Below, in pieces: positions 1 through 7,026 of a stretch of 9,960 nucleotides of DNA (within the stretch, counting starts at the first letter, position 1; each line of letters opens with the position of its first letter). Source of the DNA: Candidatus Hydrothermota bacterium (GTDB lineage: Bacteria; Hydrothermota; Hydrothermia; B15-G9). Where the stretch lies: the NCBI GenBank assembly GCA_003645975.1, contig QNDP01000027.1:1-9960 (forward strand), read 5' to 3'. The translations under genes and the position numbers were made by a program. The notes beneath the pieces are model-generated. The model was not told the origin of the DNA. It did no database searches and saw nothing but the letters and a program-made list of their open reading frames with translations.

Positions 1-444
1 CCTAAATGGCTCGACCTCAAGGCAATATTGGGCTCGGTCGTGCAGGAAAGTGGTGAAGTTCGACTCGAAGACGCCGACATAATCGTGTCCGGCGGGCGCG
101 GAGTCGGCGGCCCCGATGGTTTCAAACTTATTTACGAACTGGCACACGAGCTGGGAGCAGCGGTGGGGGCATCCCGTGTCGCAGTCGATGAGGGCTGGAT
201 CTCCTATGCACATCAGGTTGGACAGACAGGTAAAACCGTTTCGCCAAAACTCTACATTGCCATAGGAATCTCAGGCGCAATCCAGCATCTTGTTGGAATG
301 AAATCAAGTGATGTCATAGTTGCGATCAACAAAGACCCTATGGCACCGATATTTCAAGTTGCCGATTATGGCATTGTCGGCGACCTTTTCGAGGTCGTTC
401 CTGAACTCATAAAAGCCATCCGTGAGTTAAAATCCGGCGGATAG
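1..444 (+). CDS. etfA: Electron-transfer flavoprotein alpha subunit, C-terminal part
   Basis: The 5' end lies outside the window; 147 residues are visible and the frame is open from base 1. These residues form the C-terminal FAD-binding domain of ETF alpha (FixB family, usually about 320-400 residues). Visible signatures are the [12 protein letters not shown] segment near residues 29-41, the [19 protein letters not shown] segment that lies against the FAD, and the family pattern [16 protein letters not shown] followed by AINKDP. ETF is a soluble alpha/beta heterodimer that carries electrons between flavin dehydrogenases and a membrane quinone reductase, or takes part in flavin-based bifurcation in anaerobes. 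The beta subunit would be expected just upstream, outside the window. The electron donor and acceptor cannot be told from this part. Confidence 0.95.
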   Translation, partial: PKWLDLKAILGSVVQESGEVRLEDADIIVSGGRGVGGPDGFKLIYELAHELGAAVGASRVAVDEGWISYAHQVGQTGKTVSPKLYIAIGISGAIQHLVGMKSSDVIVAINKDPMAPIFQVADYGIVGDLFEVVPELIKAIRELKSGG

Positions 445-455
445 TCTCGTTATTT

Positions 456-665
456 GTGGCACATAACCTTGCGCTGCAAATACCAATGAAAGCAAAAGAT
501 GTCGATGCATTTATGGATCTCGTTGAGACACTGGATGAGATGTTCCCGGGTGAAAAATTTCTCCTGTTGATTACCTACCAAGCACCACCTCATGTGAGAA
601 GATATGTGAAGGACAGCGGGGTCAATTTGGTCTTCTCACACGAACTTCCATTGATGAGCCTGTGA
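456..665 (+). CDS. Small hypothetical protein, 69 residues
   Basis: This ORF begins with GTG 11 bases after the ETF alpha stop codon and ends shortly before the tmRNA promoter region. No convincing Shine-Dalgarno site precedes the GTG or the in-frame ATG at 486, so the start is uncertain. Codon use resembles that of neighbouring genes. The protein has an acidic, helix-like N-terminal half (VDAFMDLVETLDEMFPGE), then a hydrophobic strand (KFLLLITY), then a basic helix (PPHVRRYVKDSG). This gives a helix-strand-helix-strand impression. There is no signal peptide, membrane segment or metal-binding motif. I do not recognise a family. It could be a real small gene co-transcribed with etfA, or the remnant of a larger one. 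Confidence 0.4.
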   Translation: MAHNLALQIPMKAKDVDAFMDLVETLDEMFPGEKFLLLITYQAPPHVRRYVKDSGVNLVFSHELPLMSL

Positions 666-689
666 TTCACACAAAAAGTCAGAGTCCTC

Positions 690-718
690 TTGACGGCGTT
701 TGACATTTGTGTTACTAA
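690..718 (+). promoter_or_regulatory. Possible promoter of the tmRNA gene
   Basis: TTGACG at 690-695 is followed after 17 bases by TACTAA at 713-718, which would start transcription near 725, about 26 bases before the mature tmRNA 5' end. A second TTGACA at 700-705 has no good -10 partner. The -10 match is weak, so this rests mainly on position. The mature 5' end would then be made by RNase P, as is usual for tmRNA. Confidence 0.3.
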
Positions 719-750
719 ATTTGTGCTTTGAAAATAGGTTCTTTGACAAT

Positions 751-1109
751 GGGGGCGTAAGGATTCGACGGGGGTAATCGAGACCCGGAGATGCATGCCG
801 GGGCGCCGCAACCCCGTAAAAAGCGGCACGAAATAACTGCCAACTGTAACTATGCAATGGCTGCCTAAGAGATGAGCAGCCCGTCCCTTCCGGAGTGTGT
901 CCCCGAGCTCTGGAAGAGGGCGTCATAGAGTCGGGGACATCACCTCGAGGAGTTCGCCGAGCGGCCTCGAGGGGCGTTTTAGCTCGGCAACCCTTCTCCA
1001 TAAGCTCCGCCGCCCACTCGGAGCGGAGAAGGGCATCGAAAAGTGGGCTAAGCATGTAGAGTCTCCGGGCTTGTGCCCTCGGACGGGGGTTCGATTCCCC
1101 CCGCCTCCA
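751..1109 (+). ncRNA. ssrA: Transfer-messenger RNA (tmRNA)
   Basis: One-piece tmRNA, which rescues ribosomes stalled on broken mRNA and tags the unfinished protein for proteolysis. The tRNA-like domain is clear. The acceptor strand GGGGGCG (751-757) pairs with CGCCTCC (1102-1108). The 5' segment carries the conserved GGATTCGACGGGG. The T-arm is GGGGG (1085-1089), TTCGATT, CCCCC (1097-1101). A1109 is the discriminator and the CCA end is not encoded. The tag reading frame resumes at GCC 839 after a TAACT resembling the E. coli TAGTC, and reads ANCNYAMAA with stop TAA 866-868. Three pseudoknots follow: 899-906 with 931-938; 943-949 with 966-972 plus 956-962 with 982-988; 991-999 with 1025-1033 plus 1004-1009 with 1019-1024. 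All these stems pair perfectly. No hairpin-plus-T terminator follows. Confidence 0.96.
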
Positions 1110-1150
1110 TTCCCAAAATTTCTCGCACTTGCCTTATAATTGAGACCCTC

Positions 1151-1996
1151 ATGGTGAATCCGTTAATCCTTCAATACCATAAGGTTACATCCCGATTTGA
1201 GATTGGTGGCACAAGAGTTACCCCGAAACAGTTTGAAAAACATATCATCACAGTTAAAAAATTGGGCTACAAAAACTTGGATGTGAACAAATTGCTTGAG
1301 CCATCCAAATCCTTCCACCAAAAATCTGTCCTTTTTACTTTCGACGATGGCTTCGAATGCGTTTACACTCAGGCGTTTCCGCTGCTCAAAAAACATGGCT
1401 ATTCCGGAGCCGTGTTCATCGTTACTGGGTTCATAGGCCGTGAAAACGACTGGGATGCATCATTCGGCCTGCGATTTCGCCACCTCTCTGAGGAACAAAT
1501 CTTGGAGCTTGACCGCTCCGGCTGGTTGATCGGCTCCCATTCACACACCCATCCCGACCTGCGCAAGCTGACCGACCGTGAGCTCGAAGCCGAATTAAGA
1601 GTCTCAAAAGAGCGGCTTGAAGATATTGTCAATCATGAGGTTACGGCATTCGCATATCCCTTCGGTTTACACGACAAGCGTGTGGAAAAATTCCTTGCAT
1701 CAGTTGGTTATTCAATTGCTTTCACATCTCGAAAAACTTACACCATGAGGTTAAAAAACCCGTTTTCGGTCGAAAGGCAGGGGGTTTACCTAATCGATTG
1801 GGATTTAAGGACTAAGCTCGATAATGCATTTCCTGTCGGGCTCTTTGAGTTCGCTAAACAGCGCATTATCAACATGTTTGCCTCACTCAGTTCAATAGCC
1901 CGACACGACTTCAGACTGATGGCAAAATTGGCTGGAATGTCGTTCAGAACCTCAAAAATTGTTAAATCATCGGATGATAAAAATTTGGAAATTTAA
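1151..1996 (+). CDS. Polysaccharide deacetylase (NodB / carbohydrate esterase 4 family)
   Basis: A 281-residue protein with the NodB fold, which removes N- or O-acetyl groups from polysaccharides using a divalent metal. The catalytic motifs are present. TFDDGF at 63-68 supplies the base and metal Asp. GSHSHTHPDL at 128-137 gives the metal-binding His pair H130 and H134. AYPFG at 168-172 replaces the usual RxPYG. The N-terminal YHKV (9-12) is common in secreted-type or PgaB-like members, but no signal peptide or membrane helix is visible, so it looks cytoplasmic or peripheral. I chose ATG 1151 because the longer frame, open from 1073, would start inside the tmRNA. The Shine-Dalgarno site is weak (TGAG a few bases upstream). 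TATAAT at 1135-1140 sits just upstream without a good -35. The C-terminal tail of about 60 residues is not conserved enough to assign. Confidence 0.9.
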   Translation: MVNPLILQYHKVTSRFEIGGTRVTPKQFEKHIITVKKLGYKNLDVNKLLEPSKSFHQKSVLFTFDDGFECVYTQAFPLLKKHGYSGAVFIVTGFIGRENDWDASFGLRFRHLSEEQILELDRSGWLIGSHSHTHPDLRKLTDRELEAELRVSKERLEDIVNHEVTAFAYPFGLHDKRVEKFLASVGYSIAFTSRKTYTMRLKNPFSVERQGVYLIDWDLRTKLDNAFPVGLFEFAKQRIINMFASLSSIARHDFRLMAKLAGMSFRTSKIVKSSDDKNLEI

Positions 1997-2004
1997 CTCA
2001 ATCA

Positions 2005-2034
2005 TTGACATAGGGCACTGTGATGATTTATCCT
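2005..2034 (+). promoter_or_regulatory. Promoter of the 2-oxoacid:ferredoxin oxidoreductase operon
   Basis: A perfect -35 TTGACA (2005-2010) is followed after 18 bases by TATCCT (2029-2034), a four-of-six -10 match. Transcription would start near 2041, giving a leader of about 38 bases before ATG 2079. The site lies in the 82-base gap between the deacetylase and the operon. No operator repeat is visible around it. Confidence 0.55.
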
Positions 2035-2078
2035 GAAATCCTTGTCCAAATGTAAAAAGAAACAAAAAGGGGGTTAGG

Positions 2079-2654
2079 ATGATAGAGATTCGGATGCATG
2101 GGCGAGGAGGACAGGGAGCGGTGGTCGCTTCCAAGATCCTCGCCGATGCCGCATTTCGTGATGGTATGTATGTTCAATCATTTCCACAATTTGGAGTTGA
2201 ACGACGAGGTGCACCAGTAACCGCTTTTAACCGAATGGGTAATCCAGATGAGATATTTGTCCGTTCGCAGATCTATGAGCCTGACCATGTTCTTGTGCTT
2301 GACCCTACCCTACTCCTTACTGTCGATGTGCTCAAAGGTCTCAAGCCCGGCGGCTGGGTAGTTATCAACTCACCGCGCGACCCCGAAGACTTTTACAAAG
2401 AGTTCAATTTTTCACGCGACTACAAGGTGGCGACGGTCGATGCTGCCTCAATAGCCGTGAAATGGGGCTTAGGCTCGAAGACACAGCCGATCGTCAACAC
2501 AGCGATACTCGGCGCCTTCACACGGGTAACAGGCATCGTTACGCTCGAATCGCTCAAAGAGGCAATCCGTGAAAACGCACCGATCAAGAAAGAGGAAAAT
2601 GTGAACGCAGCCGTTGAGGCCTATGAGTCCGTGAAATTTCCAAAGGAGGAATAA
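2079..2654 (+). CDS. porC: 2-oxoacid:ferredoxin oxidoreductase, gamma subunit
   Basis: A 191-residue protein of the POR/KOR/VOR gamma family. This subunit corresponds to domain III of pyruvate:ferredoxin oxidoreductase and closes over the thiamine diphosphate and CoA site. The diagnostic N-terminus MIEIRMHGRGGQGAVVASKILADAA (typical xHGRGGQG) is present, as is the downstream SFPQFGVERRGAPVTAF motif at 38-54. The length is normal for a separate gamma subunit. ATG 2079 directly follows GGGGGTTAGG (2069-2078), which serves as the ribosome-binding region and recurs before the beta gene. It is first in a gamma-delta-alpha-beta operon, the usual order for the heterotetrameric type. The substrate, pyruvate or a branched-chain 2-oxoacid, cannot be fixed from sequence; pyruvate is the default. 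Confidence 0.93.
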   Translation: MIEIRMHGRGGQGAVVASKILADAAFRDGMYVQSFPQFGVERRGAPVTAFNRMGNPDEIFVRSQIYEPDHVLVLDPTLLLTVDVLKGLKPGGWVVINSPRDPEDFYKEFNFSRDYKVATVDAASIAVKWGLGSKTQPIVNTAILGAFTRVTGIVTLESLKEAIRENAPIKKEENVNAAVEAYESVKFPKEE

Positions 2655-2655
2655 C

Positions 2656-3789
2656 ATGGCCGAGAAAATACCTCCATCGATCTATCCGCCGGACGAGGAA
2701 GGCAAACAGCCCATAGTGTTGCGCCATGTCGATGATTACCCTGAAGTTCCGGTAACTTTGACCACAATGCGGTTCAACAAAACCGGGGCATGGCGCAATG
2801 TTCGTCCGGTTATCACCGACCACAAAGTTGGGCCTTGCGTTGGCCCCTGCCCGATGTGGATTCTTATCCCCAAATTCATGGATCTGGTTGTTCAAGAGAG
2901 ATTTGAAGATGCTGCCAAAGTCATCCTTGAACGCAATCCGTTCCCTTCAATCACTGGCCGAATTTGCCCAGCACCTTGCGAGAAGCCGTGCAACCGAAGA
3001 AAACTCGACAAACCCGTTGCGATCAAAGCGGTTGAGCGCTTTCTCGGAGACCTCGGTGTGCTCGAGGAGCCCGGTAAGCCCACAGGTAAAAAGGTGGCTG
3101 TGATCGGCTCGAACATCGCTGGACTGACAGCGGCTTACTTCCTTGCAAGATGGGGACATGAGGTAAAAGTCTTTGAAGCCAGCGAGACAATCTGCGAACA
3201 TCTGCGTGGCCGAGACGACCTGCCCGAAGATGTGCTTGAGCGTGAGATCGAAAAGGTAAAAGCGATGGGCGTTGAAATCCTTACGGGTCAACAAGCTCCT
3301 CAGATCGATGGATTCGATGCCATCGTTTATACCCAACTCGAAGTCCCGACCGATGCCGACAAGATAACCGGTGTCACCGATGAACCGAAAGTTTTCAAGA
3401 CAGGCCATTCTGACCCGGTGAAAGCCATCGGCGCCGCCAAAAAGGTCGCCCTTTCGGTTCAGCAATTTTTGAACGGCGAGCCGATCAAACCGGAGCCACG
3501 CCCCGCGGCTGTCGTTACGCCAAGTCAAGTCAACTACTTCTATTTCCCTGAGATTCCGAGATTTGAAGGCAAGGAGATGGCACGAGAGGACGCACTTACG
3601 GAAGCAAGTCGTTGTTTTTCTTGCGGCAACTGCAACTCCTGCGGCAACTGCTGGGTCTTCTGTCCCGAACCTGCAATCGATTGGATCGACGATCGACCTG
3701 TGATAAATTACGATTACTGTAAAGGTTGTGGCGTGTGCGTTGTCGAGTGTCCGAGAGGCGTCATCGAGCTTGAACCGGAGTGGAAATGA
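2656..3789 (+). CDS. porD: 2-oxoacid:ferredoxin oxidoreductase delta subunit fused to a shortened GltD-like domain
   Basis: A 377-residue fusion; an ordinary delta subunit has about 100 residues. Residues 40-140 resemble the N-terminal cluster-binding domain of the glutamate synthase small subunit and dihydropyrimidine dehydrogenase, with C61, C65, and CPAPCEKPC at 104-112. Residues 146-175 form the first Rossmann strand (VAVIGSNIAGLTAAYFLARW), but the usual GxGxxG reads GSNIAG. The FAD-contact stretch GGxLRYGIPxYRLP is replaced by CEHLRGRDDLPEDVL, and the internal NADPH-binding domain is absent. Residues 255-275 match the end of a GltD domain. The C-terminus carries two [4Fe-4S] motifs, C326-C329-C332-C336P and C355-C358-C361-C365P, plus C320 and C323. 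The start has AAGGAGG at 2643-2649, and only one base separates it from the gamma stop. The C-terminal ferredoxin part relays electrons from the catalytic core. Whether the middle still binds flavin is doubtful. Confidence 0.9.
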   Translation: MAEKIPPSIYPPDEEGKQPIVLRHVDDYPEVPVTLTTMRFNKTGAWRNVRPVITDHKVGPCVGPCPMWILIPKFMDLVVQERFEDAAKVILERNPFPSITGRICPAPCEKPCNRRKLDKPVAIKAVERFLGDLGVLEEPGKPTGKKVAVIGSNIAGLTAAYFLARWGHEVKVFEASETICEHLRGRDDLPEDVLEREIEKVKAMGVEILTGQQAPQIDGFDAIVYTQLEVPTDADKITGVTDEPKVFKTGHSDPVKAIGAAKKVALSVQQFLNGEPIKPEPRPAAVVTPSQVNYFYFPEIPRFEGKEMAREDALTEASRCFSCGNCNSCGNCWVFCPEPAIDWIDDRPVINYDYCKGCGVCVVECPRGVIELEPEWK

Positions 3790-3822
3790 TGGCTTACCTC
3801 AACAATTACACGGAGGAAAACC

Positions 3823-4989
3823 ATGAGCTTTAAGAAAGTTACAACAGGCAACCATGCAGTGTCTTATGCAGTTTGGTCTTCAAGGGTTCAGGTCATTTCG
3901 GCCTACCCGATAACACCGCAGACACAGATCGTCGAGCTATTGTCGGAAATAGTTGCAGAAGGTCAACTTGACGCTATCTTCATCAATGTGGAATCGGAAC
4001 ATTCTGCAATGGCAGCGTGTATCGGCGCTGCTGCAACCGGCGCAAGGGCATTCACAGCGACCTCCGCACAGGGATTGGCATTGATGCACGAGATGTTGCA
4101 TTGGGCGGCAGGCGCTCGACTTCCAATCGTTTTGGCCAATGTCAACCGTGCGATGGCACCGCCTTGGTCCGTGTGGACAGACCAGAATGACGCACTCGCT
4201 CAACGCGATACTGGTTGGATGCAGATTTACAACGAATCGAATCAGGAGGTCTATGACTCCGTGATCATCGGCTACAAAGTTGCTGAACAGGTTAGACTTC
4301 CGTTCATGACCGTGCTTGACGCTTTCGTTCTCTCCCACACATCCGAACCGGTCGAAATCCTGACGCAGGAAGAGGTCGATGAGTTTCTGCCACCGAGAGA
4401 GTTCGACCCGAAGTTTTACTCGATCGATCTGAACGACCCTCGTGGCTATGGACTTCTGACCATGCCGAGCGATTACTATGAATTTCGATACAAAGTGCAG
4501 ATTGCCCATGAAAAGGCGCTTGAGGTCTATAAACGCGAGGTGGAACTTTTCGCCGAGATCTTCGGCCGCAAATATGGTGTTTTCGAGGAGTTCATGCTTG
4601 ACGATGCTGATTATGTGTTGGTTACCAGTGCTACACTGACATCGGACGCAAAATATGCGGTCAAGAAATTGCGCGAGAAAGGCATAAAGATTGGTGTGCT
4701 CAAGATGAGGTTGTTCAGGCCGTTCCCGTTCGAGGACATCAGGCGTGTGCTCGGCGACCGCAAGAAAGTGGCCGTCATCGATCGAAACATCGGGTTCGGA
4801 CATCACGGCATCTTCTATCAGGAGATCAAGTCGGCGCTCTATCCGCTTGAGAAACGGCCACCTGTGTTCGGTTACATCATAGGAATCGGCGGACGCGATG
4901 TCACACCAGCAGACATCGAAGACATTGTCGATGATATGCTTAAGCGCGAGGAAATGACCGAAATTATCTGGAAGGGGGTTAGGTTATGA
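3823..4989 (+). CDS. porA: 2-oxoacid:ferredoxin oxidoreductase, alpha subunit
   Basis: A 388-residue protein equal to domains I and II of pyruvate:ferredoxin oxidoreductase, with a normal length for the family. Visible signatures are the AYPITPQTQIVE motif at 27-38, the VESEHSAMAACIGAAATGARAFTATSAQGL segment at about 56-85 (pyrimidine-side thiamine diphosphate and substrate contacts), and the transketolase C-terminal-like core with LVTSATLTSDAKYAVKKLREKG and VLKMRLFRPFP. With beta it forms the active site that decarboxylates a 2-oxoacid and transfers the acyl group to CoA. The gene has a GGAGG (3811-3815) seven bases before ATG 3823 and starts 33 bases after delta. Its last four bases overlap the beta start (ATGA), pointing to translational coupling. 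Confidence 0.95.
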   Translation: MSFKKVTTGNHAVSYAVWSSRVQVISAYPITPQTQIVELLSEIVAEGQLDAIFINVESEHSAMAACIGAAATGARAFTATSAQGLALMHEMLHWAAGARLPIVLANVNRAMAPPWSVWTDQNDALAQRDTGWMQIYNESNQEVYDSVIIGYKVAEQVRLPFMTVLDAFVLSHTSEPVEILTQEEVDEFLPPREFDPKFYSIDLNDPRGYGLLTMPSDYYEFRYKVQIAHEKALEVYKREVELFAEIFGRKYGVFEEFMLDDADYVLVTSATLTSDAKYAVKKLREKGIKIGVLKMRLFRPFPFEDIRRVLGDRKKVAVIDRNIGFGHHGIFYQEIKSALYPLEKRPPVFGYIIGIGGRDVTPADIEDIVDDMLKREEMTEIIWKGVRL

Positions 4990-5945
4990 GCGAAAAGAAA
5001 ACAAGAAGAATTTGGGATGTCCCTGACGATGAACTTTTGCATCACGGACACACAGCGTGTCAGGGATGTGGTGGTGCTTTGTCGATGAGATTGGCACTCA
5101 AGGCACTTGGAGAAAACACAGTTATCACCATTCCTGCCTGCTGTTGGACAATCATAGCGGGCGGATTTCCGGGTCATGCCCTAAAAGTGCCCGTGTTCCA
5201 TACCGCTTTTGAAACTGCTGCGATAGTGGCAACTGGCATCAAGGGCGGATTGAACATGACCGGCCGCAAAGAGGTTATTTCGATGGCATGGGCAGGCGAT
5301 GGCGGAACTTTCGATATTGGAATTCAGGCACTTTCTGGCGCTGCAGAGCGTGGCGAGGACATCATCTATGTGGTTTATGACAACGAGGCCTATATGAACA
5401 CTGGGATTCAGCGTTCTGGTGCAACCCCAGTCGGCGCTTGGACTACAACGACGCCCTACAAACGGCCAAATCCGAGACCCAAAAAGAACCTCATGGAAAT
5501 CATGGCAGCTCATAGGATTCCCTATGCTGCAACTGCAACTCCGGCATTTCCAGAAGATCTGATCCGCAAGTTCAGAAAAGCTAAAGCATTGGCTGGCAAA
5601 GGTCTAAGGTTCATCCATATCCTTTCGCCATGTCCTCCGGGATGGAAGATGGCATCCGACTACTCGATTCATGTCGCAAGGCTTGCGGTCGAATCCCGTG
5701 TGTTCCCGCTCTACGAAATCGAGGATGGCGGCAAGAGCTACACCATCAATTATTGGCCGAAAGGCATTCCGGTCGAGGATTATCTGAAGATTCAGGGCAG
5801 GTTCAGGCATCTTTTCCGGCCGGGCGGCGAGAAGTGGCTTGAGGCGTTCAAACAAGATATCGAGGATAAATGGAACACACTGGTGCAGAAGCACATCGCT
5901 ACTCACGGCACAACTGACAACATCCCAAGAGGTTTCTACAAATAA
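4986..5945 (+). CDS. porB: 2-oxoacid:ferredoxin oxidoreductase, beta subunit
   Basis: A 319-residue thiamine diphosphate-binding subunit. The ACQGCGG motif gives C25 and C28, and SPCPPGW gives C215; these are the positions that hold the proximal [4Fe-4S] cluster in PorB. Residues 104-106 (GDG in AGDGGTFDIG) through D132-N133 (VYDNEAYMNTG) form the classic GDG-N motif that binds the Mg-diphosphate of the cofactor. The C52-C53 pair lies in PACCWTIIAG. Electrons pass from the cofactor through this cluster to the delta clusters and then to ferredoxin. ATG 4986 overlaps the alpha stop. GGGGGTTAGG lies at 4974-4983, the same sequence that precedes the gamma start. The length is slightly over 300 residues, as usual. 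Confidence 0.95.
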   Translation: MSEKKTRRIWDVPDDELLHHGHTACQGCGGALSMRLALKALGENTVITIPACCWTIIAGGFPGHALKVPVFHTAFETAAIVATGIKGGLNMTGRKEVISMAWAGDGGTFDIGIQALSGAAERGEDIIYVVYDNEAYMNTGIQRSGATPVGAWTTTTPYKRPNPRPKKNLMEIMAAHRIPYAATATPAFPEDLIRKFRKAKALAGKGLRFIHILSPCPPGWKMASDYSIHVARLAVESRVFPLYEIEDGGKSYTINYWPKGIPVEDYLKIQGRFRHLFRPGGEKWLEAFKQDIEDKWNTLVQKHIATHGTTDNIPRGFYK

Positions 5946-6029
5946 TTCGCCTAAAAATCGAAAAATTCGTGCAATGGAGGGGGTTGGTTGGATTAAATTT
6001 TTGCCAATTCGAGGAGATGAATTGAAGCT

Positions 6030-6926
6030 ATGAAATGCCGAATCTGTGGAGCTAAAGCCGTAATCTACTTGAGACAGCATAACTTGGCGCTCTGTGAGGA
6101 GCACTTCATCAGCCGCTTTGAACGCGAGGTTCAAAAGACAATAAAAAAATTTCGGATGTTCGATAGGGACGATGTGGTTGCGGTCGGCATCTCCGGCGGG
6201 AAGGACAGCACGACCGTAGCGCTTGTGCTCCATAAACTCGGCTACAAAGTGCGCGGAATTTTTATCGACCTCGGAATTCCCGGGTATTCGGCTTTTTCGC
6301 GCAACAAAGTGCAAAATTTTGCTCAAAAATTCGGGATTCCACTCGAAATTTACAATCTGAAGGAGAGGGAGGGCGAATCGCTGCCAGAGATAGCAAGCCG
6401 TCGAAAAGACCGAATTTGTTCGATGTGCGGCACGATTAAGCGCTACATCTTGAACAAATGGGCGCTCGAAATAGGCGCAGATGCGCTTGCCACAGGCCAC
6501 AACCTCGACGACGAAACCGCAACACTCCTTTCCAACACATTGAGATGGGATGTCGGCTACCTTGCCAAACAGCACCCCGTTCTGCTGCCGACGCATCCGA
6601 AGTTCGTGAAAAAAGTTAAACCGTTGGCGTTCATGACCGAGCGTGAGATTGCGGTCTATGCGATTTTGAACGGTGTCGATTTCGTCAACCGATCGTGTCC
6701 GTTCTCGAAAGGCGCAAAATCGTTGCGATATAAACACCTACTCAACGAGATCGAGGTGCAATCACCGGGCACAAAGCTGAGGTTTTACAGAGAGTTCCTT
6801 GAATTTCAATCGAAATATCTGAAACCAGTCGAGAGCGAGCCTCAACTCAAGGAATGCAAAGTTTGTGGGATGCCGACAACCATTGATGTCTGCTCATTTT
6901 GCAGGATTTTCAGGCGGGGAGTTTGA
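6030..6926 (+). CDS. ttuA: tRNA 2-thiolation protein, TtuA / Ncs6 family
   Basis: A 298-residue PP-loop ATPase that activates a tRNA uridine by adenylation and inserts sulfur. It has an N-terminal zinc finger (C3, C6, C22, H25), the PP-loop SGGKDS at 55-60, the catalytic or [4Fe-4S]-binding cysteines C130 and C133 (CSMC) with C223 (RSCPF), GHNLDDE at 156-162, and a C-terminal zinc finger (C276, C279, C288, C291). The cysteine spacing closely matches Thermus TtuA, which makes 2-thio-T54 in thermophile tRNAs with an [4Fe-4S] cluster. A TtcA or wobble-uridine Ncs6 role is less likely but possible. The start is set by GAGGAG at 6011-6016, a long 13 bases away. A 19-codon ORF (5974-6033) ends in an ATGA overlap with this start. 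It follows porB by 84 bases and may be co-transcribed. Confidence 0.9.
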   Translation: MKCRICGAKAVIYLRQHNLALCEEHFISRFEREVQKTIKKFRMFDRDDVVAVGISGGKDSTTVALVLHKLGYKVRGIFIDLGIPGYSAFSRNKVQNFAQKFGIPLEIYNLKEREGESLPEIASRRKDRICSMCGTIKRYILNKWALEIGADALATGHNLDDETATLLSNTLRWDVGYLAKQHPVLLPTHPKFVKKVKPLAFMTEREIAVYAILNGVDFVNRSCPFSKGAKSLRYKHLLNEIEVQSPGTKLRFYREFLEFQSKYLKPVESEPQLKECKVCGMPTTIDVCSFCRIFRRGV

Positions 6927-7010
6927 TCTCAACAATACACCCCCATCCCACCCCCCAAAGAGATGAAAAATCTATATCGCCTACCCTGCTCGGATATCCT
7001 TTCCAAAAAT
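6927..7010 (+). terminator. Possible Rho-dependent termination (rut-like) region after ttuA
   Basis: Between the convergent ttuA and aldolase/phosphatase genes there is no hairpin with a T-run. Instead the ttuA-sense strand is strongly C-rich and G-poor: by my hand count, 31 C against 7 G in 84 bases. It includes two C-runs (CCCCC and CCCCCC) followed by pyrimidine-rich stretches. Such a C-over-G bubble just past a stop codon is the known signature of Rho loading sites, and this genome encodes Rho. This is inferred from composition only. Confidence 0.35.
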
Positions 7011-7026
7011 CGATTAGGGAGACGGA

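Noticed and set aside
1135..1140. TATAAT just before the deacetylase as a promoter -10
   Set aside because: There is no -35-like sequence at a proper distance, and the resulting leader would be only a few bases long.
897..1150. Open frames within or starting in the tmRNA, including an N-terminal extension of the deacetylase from 1073
   Set aside because: The region folds as tmRNA to 1109, and the deacetylase family similarity begins after ATG 1151.
3786..3833. A 15-codon ORF overlapping the delta stop and the alpha start
   Set aside because: Very short, and its only ribosome-binding-like site serves alpha; most likely chance.
3937..4806. A 289-codon minus-strand frame inside porA
   Set aside because: Fully antisense to a well-supported gene and of unnatural composition; a shadow frame.
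5604..6737. A 377-codon open frame on the minus strand covering the end of porB and most of ttuA
   Set aside because: It is antisense to two clearly identified genes, spans their boundary, shows no recognisable motif, and is explained by the codon pattern of the opposite strand.
6939..6956. Possible G-quadruplex on the minus strand (runs of 6, 3 and 5 G)
   Set aside because: Only three separate G-tracts of three or more are present, so it does not meet the usual four-tract pattern.
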